A stretch of DNA of 64,000 nt from Erodium maritimum. Its lineage: Eukaryota > Streptophyta > Magnoliopsida > Geraniales > Geraniaceae. The notes beneath the pieces were generated by a model. The model was not told the origin of the DNA. It made no database searches and saw only the letters and a list, made by a program, of their open reading frames with translations. The DNA is taken from NCBI GenBank assembly GCA_963921825.1, contig OY997594.1:10855001-10919000 (forward strand), given 5' to 3'. Positions 43,201 through 54,540 of this stretch are shown here, piece by piece. Within the stretch, counting starts at the first letter, position 1; each line of letters begins with the position of its first letter. The translations under genes were made by a program, and so were the position numbers.

Positions 43201-44987
43201 ATAGCGGGTGTAAGTAGGGTAAAATCATTACCGCTATATTATCAGGGTCACTAGTTTGGTCCGGTAAGTAAAATGGACCGGTTTGGCTGTCGGCCCGGTA
43301 AGGGGCCCGACAGGTATTGAACGCCGGCCCGGTAAGGAGCCCGGCAGGTATTGGACGCCGGCCCGGTACGGGGCCGGATCCGAGAGCTATTCACAGCCTC
43401 TCTACCAGTAAATCAATTCTCAAGTATTGAAAGCAAGCTTCACTAATTGTCATCATCCTAATCATGCATACTAGACTCATCCATTTATTAGTAATTGAAA
43501 GACGATTATTCTAGTTATTCGCATCTTATAGGCAATTCTAGGACCTTTCCATTTTTATTAACCTAACATGCATACTAAGCGTTATTTAATTGAGAAGTTA
43601 AGATTTTCCCTACCTTGTGGTCTTGCTCTTAATACTCTGTTGTCACAAGCGATAGTCACCACACCGTCCTTCACAAGGGTACCGGCAAGGTCTTCTTTCT
43701 TCAAGGTCTTCATTCTTCAAGGTCTTGTGGTCTTTGAACACAAAACAAACTCTAATTAGACCCCACTTAACAATAACAAAAGGTCCCCAAAACCCCTCCA
43801 AAAGTTCAGCTCCAAACCAAGATCAAAACGGTGGAAAAACCCTCAAAAACCCCTCTGAACTGGTCGGTCACGGACACGGTCACGGAGCCGTGACACTGAC
43901 CCTCACGGAAGACGTCACGGAGCCGTGACGTGTGCCGTCACGGTCTCCCTCACAGAGCCGTGACATCGACCGTCATGGGATCCGTCACGGATCTGTGACG
44001 CTCCAGGGCAGTTCCGCCCTTCTTCAACCTCCAGCTCCTTTTCTCCGAAAATCCACAACCAAACTCCATTTTTAACCATTTCCAGCTCCCAAAACCACCA
44101 AATACCTCCAAAACTCCTCTACCCATGGTAGGATTCAATAAATAAACAAGTTTCCAATGATTCTCCAAATCACAATCAAATCAAAAGCTTTCAAAATGTT
44201 CATCCAAAATTTCCCAACAACCACACCCTCAATGGGTTCATCAAAACTTCAACAAAAGCATCATCCCAACATCCTACTTCACTACTCCTTCTCCAAGAGA
44301 CAAACACAAGGCTAGTTCATCAACTTCAAGCCAAAACCCACCAAAACCCATGAATTGAGAGTAGATGAAATGAAGAGTTGAGAGCATCCATACCTCTAGG
44401 ATGATGAGATGAAGAAGATGGAAGCAAAAAGGAGGCAAAAGGATGAAGAACAAGCCCCAAAATCCAAGCTTTCTTCACTATCTTCTTCCTCAAGAAATGA
44501 GCTCCTCTCTTGTTCTCTCCTTGTGATTTTCGGCTGCAACACTAGAGTGTGAGCTGATTTGTGTGCTCAAGTTGCTTTAAATGACCCATTTGGTCCAAAT
44601 ACTAAAAAGCTCTTAAGGTCCTATCCCTTTAAAGGTAACTTGGGAGGGTATAAGAGTCAATTTAAGCTCCCTTTCTCATCCTCCAAGCCAAACATGACAA
44701 GTGTCATGTGAGGGTCATTTTTATTTAATTAAATTTCAGCTTCCAAGATTTTATCAGAAAAGACCGAAATAAAGCCCACGTTTGACCGAAATTTGACCTA
44801 CCCAAAATTACAGTCAAACTGAAGGAAATGGCCCAACTAAGCTAACCGTGATGACGGCTAAGCTCGTTGGGCCCCGGAAAATCCCCGAGTGACCTCCTGC
44901 GTCCTCGGTTGACTTTTCTAGTAGAAAGTCAAACTTGTCTTTAAAGGTCACTGGTTCGACCGGGATCGACAGGGAGCGGTTCTTACA
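43200..44987 (-). repeat. Minus-strand LTR, 5' part
   Basis: Contains 'cggcccggtaaggggcccg' repeats (43290-43380), the segment 'tctaccagtaaatcaattct' shared with the solo LTR at 57.3 kb, a palindrome array, and ends at 44987 with the reverse complement of TGTAAGAACCGCTCC. With 38474-39185 it forms one LTR interrupted by the plus-strand LTR. Flanks 'atcga' (38469-38473) and 'accga' (44988-44992) fit a 5-bp target duplication with one change. The left edge is approximate. Confidence 0.7.
43879..43999. repeat. Array of four palindromes at 35-bp spacing
   Basis: GTCACGGAGCCGTGAC at 43879 and 43914, with variants at 43949 (tcacagagccgtgac) and 43984 (gtcacggatctgtgac), spaced exactly 35 bp. Each is an inverted repeat of seven bases around two. 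The array lies in the 5' half of a minus-strand LTR and could be a regulatory site array; no function is shown. Confidence 0.85.
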
Positions 44988-45546
44988 ACCGAGGCCTTTT
45001 CTCGATCTCTATCACAATTCTGGGGTAAGATGGTCACCTGGTTTGGTTTTCTTTTCCCTGTTTTGTTCCTTGTTGCAAGGATGATGATTAGTGAGCGAAG
45101 ATTCAGGACTTCTACCCAAGGATTCAAGGACTTTTATCGGGAGGGATCCCTAAATCAAATATACCATTGTCGCTCTCTTCCCGTTGATACTGATGAAGTC
45201 AAGGATTATTGTTGGAAGAGATCCCTAATACAAACCAGTTATTCCTTCACTACTGATGATCACAAGTTTGGTTTTCAAACAGACGAAGTGTGTCCCCCAA
45301 AGGGCCGAGCGGTTTTTCGGTCCCACCTTAAGCAGTGTTATTCAGTATCCCTTAATTTTTGTTTTCCCTAGTGCACCTTTAAAAGACCGTCCTAGACGTT
45401 CTATTGTTAATAGAATAACGAACAATTATGTTCTTGCTCTATTCTTTGTGGTCAGGGACTTCCTCCTGATGCACTCATTTGTAGTTGAAAGTTAAATTAA
45501 TTAAATTGCTCCTTTTTTAGTCAAAAAAAAGAAAGAATGAAAACCG
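44988..45546 (+). mobile_element. LINE-derived element, 3' part
   Basis: 3' untranslated-like sequence ending 'cttttttagtcaaaaaaaag'. The right target copy 'aaagaatgaaaaccg' (45532-45546) matches 38104-38118 in 14 of 15 bases, joining this piece to 38119-38473 across the LTR nest. The reassembled LINE is only about 0.9 kb and lacks reverse transcriptase. Confidence 0.65.
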
Positions 45547-45768
45547 TTTGTGATATCTCATAAAAAACGCTGGAGACCATTAAAATTAAAAGTAAAAAAT
45601 AAGTTACAAACAAATATTATGATAAACATTCCATTTTTTTATGTTAGTATGTTCTATTCTGAGTTGATTTTTTTGGGACGAAATTAATTATAAATATCAG
45701 TTATAGAGGTGTGCATCAGGATAAATTCTTTGACCCCAAAGTAAAAGAGAGTCACGAGATTGTAAAGA

Positions 45769-45873
45769 GTGCTACTAGTTTTGAAAATGTCATAAAGGCG
45801 TACTAAAAACAGAAGTAATCCGGTGCCACCGGTTTTGGAAATGCCATAAAAACGTACTTAAAACAAAAGTAAA
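45769..45873 (+). repeat. Two-copy tandem repeat, 54 bp
   Basis: 'gtgctactagttttgaaaat' at 45769 and 'gtgccaccggttttggaaat' at 45823 start two copies of one unit. The remainder of 45547-45880 shows nothing else. Confidence 0.75.
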
Positions 45874-45879
45874 ATATGA

Positions 45880-47460
45880 CGAATCCAATTATTAATGCTC
45901 AAGGTGTAGCCCCCAGGCTTTATTCGTTGTATTAAACTGAACCTACGGTCATTGGTTTCAAGGGGAAGCAGAACTCTGATTAGGGACCCTTCCCAACACC
46001 AGTCCTGGACCAATGGATTCCTTTTATTCCTCCATGGGGGGCAGCTTGTTCGCCATGTCTTCCTCCTCCCATAGATCCCCATTAGACCCCCTTTTTACCC
46101 CTTCGACGCCTGTTTCAGTACCAGCCTCAGTTCTGGCTCCAAGTCCAGGTCCATCTTTATGCTCAAGCAGGGCCAGGGTATCGGTTTTCTCACTATCCAA
46201 GGATCAGCCGATTACCAAGTTCTTCCAGGCAGGATAGATCAAGCGCCTCGCATTGTTAGGTGTCGTAGCCAAGGTACTATCTGGCTGCTGCCGCGAGACG
46301 ACAGGGCCTTTACGTGCAGTAGTCGAGGATACTTAAGTACGAGACAACTTAGCGTCTGAATCTGTAGCATACGTCCTAGGTTGGCGGTCCCTTTGGTTCT
46401 CCAACATTGAAGAGTCGAACCAAGGGGTACCAATCACCTCCAAATCACACTCGGCCACCATGTGACCTATCATCCCAAAATTATAACAAAACGAAGGGAG
46501 CTTTGCATAGGTTAGGGTTACATGAATCGGGGCGGGGAATTCTCGAAAGCACGGTAAGTGATGACATTGAAGGGGGCGCTCTACATGATGTCGGAAACAG
46601 ACTTTGACTGAATCTCCTCAGCGTGTCCCTCACTTGTCACACGGGACATGGACGTAGACCCCAGTGTCGCCCCAATTGTTTCCCCCATTGTTTTGGTACA
46701 TACCAATGGGGGAAGTCCACGAGCATGCTCCCATAGTTGGAGCATATCCAGGGGGTTCTCTAGCCATCGGGTTTAGATCACCTAGTAGGAGATGTCTTCC
46801 ATCGAATCACAATGGTTCGTTGTCTCAAACCCATGCCCGAGCTTTCTCAGTTTCAAAGTTGAAACCGAACACCCCCGGGCCGATATCATTAATCATCAAC
46901 CCCTCCGCTGATGTACCCCATGCCCTCATGATGATCCGAAGGGGGACGTCTTTTCGAGGCGGTTGGACGACCATAACTTGCCCATCATGGCAAATTGTGC
47001 CTAGCTAAGATGGATGGGCTCACCGGGGTGTATTGTACCATCACCTCAATCCACTCCTCTTCCTTCAAAGAGCAGGCCTAGAAGCCATCATGTAGGTTGA
47101 GGAGTTGGGTGTCCAGACCTGTCGGAGGAGGAGGTGCCACTAAGGTTGAATCGGCTTCCTTGGGTTTGAAGGAATGGAAACGGTGAGTCATCCCCGGAGG
47201 TGGTGTGAGGAGCGGTGGGATCACGGGTACTCAGGCGACGTTGGGAACCCCGATCCCCTCACAGAGGCCAATCACGTCCACCCTCCCTGGCTCCCCTAAG
47301 CAAGCATGGGAGCTTTTCCTTTAAGAAGATCTCGAACCAGAGGGGGCAGAGTGGTGGTGGTAAGTCTTGGATCAGGCGGAGTTATGACGGGGAGAGGCGA
47401 GACGATAACGGCCGAGACAATGGTCACACTAAGAGGAATAGGTTCTACCGATAGTCGGAG
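45880..47460 (-). pseudogene. LINE ORF1 relic with DUF4283 and zinc knuckle
   Basis: On the minus strand near 46970-46760 one frame reads RIIMRAWGTSAEGLMINDIG, PGVFGFNFETEKARAWV, then a stop and FDGRHLLLGDLNP, the pattern of the DUF4283 RNA-binding domain of plant LINE ORF1. Near 46446-46492 it reads FCYNFGMIGHMVAECDL, a CCHC zinc knuckle whose second Cys is Phe. No endonuclease or reverse transcriptase follows before unrelated sequence, so the copy is internally deleted. The outer limits are approximate. Confidence 0.65.
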
Positions 47461-47703
47461 AGCAGAAATCTATTCGAGTTGATTAATTTTTCATGATAAG
47501 AGATTATTTATATTATACTTTATATAATTTTTTATCATATTCAACTTTTAAATTCTTTATACCCTTGTTAGTACCATCATAAATATTACAGTTTGGACAT
47601 CATACATGAGAATAAACATTACATCATACATTATAACTATTTTTAGAGTTAAAAGATAATGTTACGCAAATAAAAAATACGAGATAAGCTATGGTTTAAA
47701 AAT
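47461..47703. other. A/T-rich spacer
   Basis: No gene or element end visible. Confidence 0.5.
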
Positions 47704-47704
47704 C

Positions 47705-48591
47705 CAGATATAATGAAACATCATTATAAGGGGTGGAGAAAAAGATCTCAAGTAGGAAAAATCTTAGGCATCAAAGGGGAAAATTTTACCCTCCTCCTTT
47801 TTTTCCGTCGTCGTCGATCATCACTAACATCCATGGTTTTCTTCTTCATCACGTCCGTTGATCCACTTTCTTTGGGCTATCATCCTCTCACGAGAAGAGG
47901 TTTTCACTCTGCCCCTCTGCCCTCTCCCTTTCCACGCCGTCGTCGCCATCCACTACTAGCCGTCATGATTGATGTCATCACTGTCATCGTTGATCTACCT
48001 CTCTCAGACCATCATCCTCTTAAGAGAAGAGGCCATCAGATGATCCCCTTCTCCGGTGAAAACCAGGTACGAATCTCAAAACAATATAGACGAACGATTT
48101 GGGATCCGGGAGGAGGGGCGATAGGTTGGGGTGCGTCTCCATGGCACCCGAAGTCGGGCATCTCGACTTTGACCAGACGTTTGTCGGTCGACTCGATGAT
48201 GGTGGATCCGTTTTTGCGTGAAGCATCGGTGAAGTCACATCCGGAGCATCGGGCTCATGCTCCATCCTCCGTATCACAATTAAACACCCCAACGACTCAA
48301 GACGATGGGTTAGCGATACTGGCATGCCCCACTATGAAAGCTACGGGGTTCAGAAGAACGGGCATCACATGCTCTTTTGTTTTTTTATGTTCATTTTGTG
48401 TTTATTTGTGTTAATTATGGTCAACAATCCAAAGCTTACAAACAATACGGGTGCAAGTTCGTCAGCATCTCTACGGAAATTTCGGACATATGCTGAAACT
48501 CAGAGCCAATGACCCAACTTAAACTTATGTTTCATTCTCATGATTAATAAAATACTTTTTGCACTCGTTTAAAAAAAAACAGATATGATTT
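47705..48591 (+). mobile_element. Short LINE-derived element, plus strand
   Basis: C/T-rich coding-like start (frame with VFFFITSVDPLSLGYHPL and two SLGYHPLTRRG/SDHHPLKRRG repeats) and a tail 'ttttgcactcgtttaaaaaa' at about 48580. Flanks 'cagatataat' (47705) and 'cagatatgat' (48580) may be the target duplication. No reverse transcriptase. The frame 47713-48414 is open but of unknown value. Confidence 0.45.
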
Positions 48592-48997
48592 ATGTCATGT
48601 ATGAATTATAGATGGAATTTCATAAGTATCACTGTCACCACATGTAGTTTAAATAATTTTAATTATTTTTGTTAATAACATTGGGTTGCTAAATGAAAAT
48701 CAGAAAATGGCTAGACACTAGAGTGACAAGAAATTGATGGGGATGCAGTGGATCAGTCATTCATTGTCGGCTGCGCCAAACATCTCATATTCTTCATTAT
48801 CACTGTTACTGTTACTCAGTGTTGTTATTACACTAACCTTTTTTTGTAACCACTCGATCTCGATGGATATTTATGTCTGCTCTGGCATTCACTCTGTTAT
48901 CCCGTACGTTTTAGGGTTTACTTTTCTTCACAATGTTTTGTCCGCTTCGTTGGCTTATGTTTGCTATTCGTGCTTGGCAAGACATGGGATGTCTTGG
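48592..48997. other. Non-coding stretch
   Basis: No convincing gene. A hydrophobic frame at 48734-49048 looks fortuitous because it runs into the neighbouring LINE tail. Confidence 0.45.
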
Positions 48998-49195
48998 CTC
49001 GTTTTGATTTTTTTCTTTTTGAGAAAAAATAGAAATATTATTAATTAAAGCATTCAGATAATTACAAAACTGTTACCACTACTCAGACCAAGAAACTAGA
49101 ATAATATGAGAAAACAAAAACTGAATAGTGATGTAGTCGACCAACCCCTCTTTGGGACTTCATAGACTCATTCCTGGAGGCGAGGGTGCTTGTAG

Positions 49196-49226
<31 letters not shown>
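49196..49226 (-). repeat. Poly(G/C) tract, 31 bases
   Basis: Thirty-one C on the plus strand, so G on the sense strand of the LINE-derived element. Confidence 0.95.
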
Positions 49227-49570
49227 ACCGCTATATGTGATGTCCCATCGGATGTCGTCGAGCCCTCTGACTCATAAGGTTCCCCATCCTTCTCCAGCCT
49301 TTTCTTCCCTGACAGCGATGGTGTAGGATCCCTAAGAAGCCATCCTACTGGTACCTCCTCTTGACGGTCCGCCTGACCCCTATACGTCCTTCCTTCCTGA
49401 TCCTGAGGAGGCGTTTGTGGTCTAGCAGGTTTGGTTGTCACTCCCCCGGCCCCTCCCATAAATGTCCAGTTCGTCCCCGGGATAGCCTTCCCGTGTTTAG
49501 CCTTCTCCAAGGCTGTTCTCGGGTCTGCTGGAGGTCTCAGTGATGGTCCTCGAACTCCCCCTGAAATCGG

Positions 49571-50543
49571 TCAAGCCATAAACAGGTGCCCCGCACAGCT
49601 ACACCCAAAACAATGGTCCGACATTGGGTCTGGACCCATCTGATTTCCCGGTTGAACCGGGTTGGCCCGTGGGTAGTTGGTCTGACCCGGACCCGTTCCG
49701 CCCGACCCGAATCTGGCTGCCCATGCCCGGATGTCACCTGACCCAGCTTGGGTCCGCCCCGCTCTAGGTTTGCACAATCCCGGGTTTGTGCCAGCCCTTG
49801 GCGTCCAATTGGGCCCTGTGTGCCCGTCCCGGCGCGCATCTGCAAGGAAACCCCGGCCCAGGCCCGGATCACCACGCGTGCGGTCCGACCCATCCTCAGA
49901 GGCCCTAGGGTTCTCCCTCGCCAGCACCACCGCCTTACCCTTTTCTTCTCTGCCAAGTTATTGCTGCCGTAGTCTCCTCCGTCGTCGGAGCGCTCTTTGA
50001 CGAGATCTGGATGGGGAGGAGACCACCCCCTCCCTGATGGTATCCTCCGTGACCTCCAACCCGCCGCCCAGTGCCACCTTCCACTGAAAACATGACTCCG
50101 ACGCAACTTCCTTCGTCGCTGGGGTGCGCAGTGCGCATACCTCGTGGTCGTGGGCCCTTCGCCAGAGTACGAAGGAGACTTCCCCTCGACGCCGCCCCTC
50201 GAGCCACCCGAGCCCCATACGACGTTCTCTCGGTCGAGAACGCCATTGCCGAGTCATCCACTCCATGCGGCTTCAATTCCTCCACCGGAGTAAGAGACTT
50301 TTTGTCCGATGAAACTGATCGCCACGAGAGTTCCTCCTCCTCCGGCTCCGATCCCATCGCTTCCAGCCCCAAATCCTCGCCATCACAACCTGCATTGTGC
50401 TCCTCCGACGAGACGGCCTGTCGCGAGAAGAGATCCTCCTCCGACTCCGACCCCATCGAGTCCCGATCACCTATGCTCGGTTCTCGAGAGAGAACATCAT
50501 CGTGACCTTCATTGCTTCCATCAGACCCTCCTGAAAGCGCCAT
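49571..50543 (-). pseudogene. LINE ORF1-like gene with zinc-knuckle-like end
   Basis: Starts MALSGGSDGSNEGHDDVLSR at 50543 with a serine/glutamate-rich acidic N-terminal half. The frame changes near 49935-49960, after which an arginine/glycine-rich part leads to DHCFGCSCAGHLFMA near 49571-49620, a CCHC-knuckle-like motif. The DUF4283 core expected between them is not evident, so part of ORF1 may be deleted. Its role in an intact LINE is RNA binding. Confidence 0.5.
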
Positions 50544-50670
50544 GATTGCCGGAGAAGATGAAAACTAAATCGTAAAACCGAAACCTAAAACCTAGGGTTC
50601 GAAAGAGTTGGCTGCGCCATAGCTTCTATGTTAGAGTCATATCATTCAAAACTCAATTTCCCTCGTTTTG

Positions 50671-51100
50671 GTAAATGATGCATTCCAATTCTTTTAATAT
50701 TTTATTCCAACAATTTAATTGGTATTTTCGTTTTATTCTCTATTCCCTCGTCAAGAAATTTTTTATCCACATGGGATGTCTTTTTTCTTTTATTCACTTG
50801 ACATTTTTTATTCACATGGGATATTTTCAGTATAATTTAATCAAAGTGGAAAAAAGTCTAAACAGGTTCAAAATTGATTGAACGGTATAAAAGTATAGTG
50901 CAACTAAATTTCAAAAGAAATATTTCAGCATTTCAAATTCAAATCACGCGGTTTTTTTATTCTAAATTACAACTTTAGAGATCTACAATTTTATAAAAGT
51001 AATCACAGACATTAGCAACCATTAGAAGATCTTTAATCGAAAATACAGGTCCGACTTGAGTCATTATTAGCCATGAATCTTGCTTTGTTAGTCACTACAT
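50671..51100. other. A/T-rich stretch without genes
   Basis: Contains two near copies of 'ttattcacatgggatgt' (about 50765 and 50811). No gene visible. Confidence 0.45.
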
Positions 51101-52140
51101 CAGCTAACGACGACTCAGGAGAGCCCGATCCTTTAGAATATTGGTTATACGAAATTGAATGAAAAATAGAGCATGTCGTTTAAAACCCATAATATTGGCT
51201 CTGAGGTTAAGAGACTATGCAAGAAGAAGTTTGCTAAGGTGGTGAGGGATAACACCAATGAGCACCTGATCACTTTGAAGATTTTGGTGCAACTTGACAA
51301 TTGTATCGTTCCGGCGAGTTCACCATAGCGGTCAAACGGCGGAGTTCGGCTGGTAAGATCAAAGATTTTCGGGGACGGTTAGCATGTTGTTCGCGATTCT
51401 ATGATTCTCAAGGATCCTGTCGTGATTTACGCGCCGTTTCGTTTGCCTTTTTCTGATCCTTCGATGCTCTATTCCAATTATTATGGAGCAATCGTTGATT
51501 TGGAAGATGTAACATAGATGGGCCACATGATTGGGCCTAAAACTGGGCATGATTTGGGATTACAAGTCCGGCCCACATCTTGTAAATCCCAATGTGGTTG
51601 TGCTGATGGGACATCTTCTGTTCAGGTCACAGTCGCGAGTCTTGTCATTGTCGGAGGTGAGGACGAAGTTGTGTTCAAGGCCTCGGAATCGAGGGGGATG
51701 CTTTACTCAAAACCCCTGCACACAAGGGTCGTCCTTCTAAGTCGCGGCATGCGTCTGGTTATACTTATACTATGACGATCAGATCGAAAACTCGTTCACT
51801 GAGTTGTGAACGTGTCATCACTATCACGCCTCCAGGATCAGATTTGTGGAAACATATTAGACTTATGGCTTCAACACTCCTCCCAGACGTTAAGGAGAAA
51901 TCTTTCCCTGAGCCGACTTTGACACCAGAAGGTAAAGAATGACATGAGAATCAATTTTACCTGTTTTTTCTTCTTTTCTTTGTCTGTTTTTTCTGGACTT
52001 TTTGTCCTTTCAAGGCTTAGCCTTCTAGTTTTCTTTGCTGGACCCTTTGTAATCGTGGTATTTGTCATTTTTGACCCTTAGGCTCCGTCCTTCTTGGATG
52101 ATGTATTTTTTTTAATGAAAAACCGAGCTTGTAAAAAAAT
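51101..52140 (+). mobile_element. Degraded LINE 3' part
   Basis: Fragmentary frames (KFAKVVRDNTNEHLITLKIL near 51225; TIRSKTRSLS and DLWKHIRLMASTLLPDVKEK near 51780-51890) and an end of the form 'aatgaaaaaccgagcttgta' plus A near 52138. The tail type matches the other LINE ends here. I cannot assign the frames to ORF1 or ORF2. Confidence 0.4.
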
Positions 52141-53145
52141 AGAAAAATTAAGTAATAATTTTAAAAACAAAATGGAGGGGACACTTAATTCAAAAATGGA
52201 ACTGATTAAATAGTACTTAAAAATATATATTTGAGACCGCCCTCTGGAGTCTGGACCCCGAGTGAATCGCTTTATGATAGTTACAAATTGAAGGAACCAT
52301 GAAAAGTCTGGCCTTCTACAATAATGTGGGTCATCGATATCATCACTTCGAGAGAGTGGATTCAGAACGTAGAATCGGCCGGTGTCCCAATACAAAGACG
52401 ACGACCTCTAAATCGGATTTGTGCCAAAAGAGGCTGAGTAAAAATATCGTTAGTGGTCCAAATTATTTTAACATATGGGCTTGACACGGTAACTAGGTTT
52501 TTTTTTTTACTGTACTCTTCTAAAACTTTGATTTTTGTATTTTCGTAGAGTTAGAATAAGAGACAATGTCAAAGAGCTTGATCCTCCGGATCTCTCCTTT
52601 ACTAAAGACCCACCATAAAAAGCCTATCACAAAAGTTTCAAGTCTCAAGCCATGGTGGCGTGAATCATAAGCAACAAAAACAACATTACATCATCACCAA
52701 AAGCATGTGCATTCGAAGTACAATGGAACAAAATTTGTAGACTTCCCGAACTCAGAACACAACATATACATGTTTGTACAAATTTGAATTTGAAGAACTA
52801 CTTACAACTTATAAGTCACTTTATTCTTATGTACTTGCAGAGAATTGGGCATATGAGCCCATTTTTCTCATGCTAAACCCCCCAATGACCTCCCAAACCT
52901 TTTAAAAACCTAAACTAACCAATACTTCTCCTTGAATTACACACAAGGAGGCATCAATACATACAAAAGAAAGAACCAAGAACCCCAACAAACATATTTA
53001 TACGGGGCATAGAATCCTCTGTTTTTCCTAATCTTCTCTTCAGACTATCCAAATTTTATGCTCTATCCTATATCAACGGCTGGTTTGACTGTCTAAAACT
53101 GGTATCTCATCCCGTTTACAGAGCTTCTTTCCCTCGAAGATTCTC
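52141..53145. other. Downstream region of the 169-residue protein gene
   Basis: The part nearest 53145 is probably 3' untranslated. AATAAA occurs on the minus strand at 52820-52825, about 320 bases past the stop, as a possible polyadenylation signal. Otherwise A/T-rich with nothing recognisable. Confidence 0.4.
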
Positions 53146-53988
53146 TCAAGCGAGGGCTGGGACGCTGCAATTACGGGTATCCCTGTCTACAAAGTCGAAC
53201 CCCTCAACTCTCACTGCCGGATTGCTTCTCAAACTTCCCCTCACGCAGCTGACTTTCCTTGCCGGAGATGGCAATTTGGCCGGTGAAGGTTCGTCATCCC
53301 TAAACCGAGGGTCTTGAATTAGTGGGTTAGATACTCTACACGGCGGCGACCCACAAAAATATGGGGGCGCCGAGGCTACTGGGTTGCAAGATTGTTCCAC
53401 GCCACAACCACCCTGAAATAAATTACATTAAATCTCTTTCTAGAAACACATTGAACATGTCAAAATAAAGTAATATAACTTAGATGTTTGGGAATGAGTC
53501 CATGCCATTATCAATTTAAAACACCAACTTGTGATATTAAACCTCAATTTTTATTGCAAGAATATAATTAGATCTTAATTAATCATTTGATATCTGAGCA
53601 TGATACATTACATATACACCTAACAACTGTATAATAAAAAAGGAGATACAAATATACCTTGGTGAGCAGGATTTCCAGAAGATCAGAGCCTGGTTTAGAA
53701 TCATATAGCTCGGCTTGGTGGCTGCAAAAAAAAAGTTGTCAAAAATGAATCAATACACGAAATTATCGGATGAAACTGAGTTAAACCCGAAATTATTGAA
53801 GTAAATTACCTAAGAAGCCATCTGAGAGGCCTGACAGGGTGGTTGACGGTGGCGTTGGCAAGGCCCAGATGCCTAGGCTTGGGGCAAGCTACCGAATCCT
53901 TCCGCTCCGACATTGGAACGACGGAAGCATAGCTCCTCATCTCCTCAAGTGAGACGAAAGCTGTTTGTTGGAACGCATAGTGCTGCAT
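53146..53988 (-). CDS. Plant-specific protein of unknown function, 169 residues, three exons
   Basis: Exons on the minus strand: 53810-53988, 53658-53721 and 53146-53412, with GT-AG introns and correct phases, giving 169 residues. Conserved-looking blocks in order: PRHLGLANATVNHPVRPLRW across the end of exon 1, SKPGSDLLEILLTK in exon 2, and in exon 3 GGCGVEQ, PPYFCGSPPCRVSNPLIQD, RFRDDEPSP, then AVRVEGFDFVDRDTRNCS and the C-terminus VPALA. I recognise this layout from an uncharacterised family found across land plants (possibly the group containing Arabidopsis At5g16110, from memory and unchecked). No enzymatic motif, signal peptide or membrane segment is seen. The gene is uninterrupted and has a leader intron, so it is likely functional. 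Confidence 0.85.
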
Positions 53989-54540
53989 AATTTCTGGTTT
54001 CTAGATCTCAATTATAGACAACGAAGGAGCGAACTAAACACCTAGAAGCAAATAAGAACTCAATCAAGAGAAGAGCGAGAGCACAACATCTTCGACCCTA
54101 AGAGATGGTGAGGTTGGAGGAGGAAGCAAATGGTTATATCAAGTTCGAGCTGAAGCAAAATACATAAACTATTGATTCCTTGACTCAGTCCAAACAGGTT
54201 GAAAAGAAATACACAAGCGGACAAAATCAATATGAAGTAGAGATTTTCCCGAGAAAACTTCAAAACAAAAGGTGCTCGTTGTTAAAGACAAATATATAAT
54301 TCGACAAGTCAGAACAAAGATTAAAGTAAGAGAAATCTGTTCAGATCCAGCTCAGTTTTTCGATAGAAATGAAATAGAAAAAAACAACCATCTCCAGATC
54401 TGCAATTGAATTAACAAGAAGAGAGGGAGAGAAGGGAGGTACTTACCTAAGAAGTCTACAGAGGGAGGGTGGAAGTGGAACTATAAGTACAAACAGATTG
54501 TAGAAGATGAAGAAGGTTAAATAAGTAGAAAGTGGAGAAG
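53989..54540 (-). other. 5' leader with intron of the 169-residue protein gene
   Basis: A strong donor, CTTAG followed by GTAAGT, lies at 54441-54446 on the minus strand. Acceptor candidates (gag, tag, cag) lie 10 to 25 bases before the ATG at 53988. This suggests a non-coding first exon (from roughly 54540 to 54447) and a leader intron of about 0.43 kb, common in plant genes with steady expression. Confidence 0.5.

Larger units (their letters stand above)
48998..50670 (-). mobile_element. LINE-derived element, ORF1 only, minus strand
   Basis: On the minus strand it starts before the ATG at 50543 and ends 'aatatttctattttttctca' plus A near 49007. CTCGTTTTG occurs at both borders (48998-49006 and 50662-50670), a possible 9-bp target duplication. 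ORF1-type coding occupies most of the element; endonuclease and reverse transcriptase are absent. A 31-C run (G on the sense strand) lies in the 3' part. Confidence 0.6.

Noticed and set aside
48734..49048. 104-codon hydrophobic frame as a membrane protein gene
   Set aside because: It runs into the A-tail region of the neighbouring LINE-derived element and has no conserved motif, promoter or splice sites.
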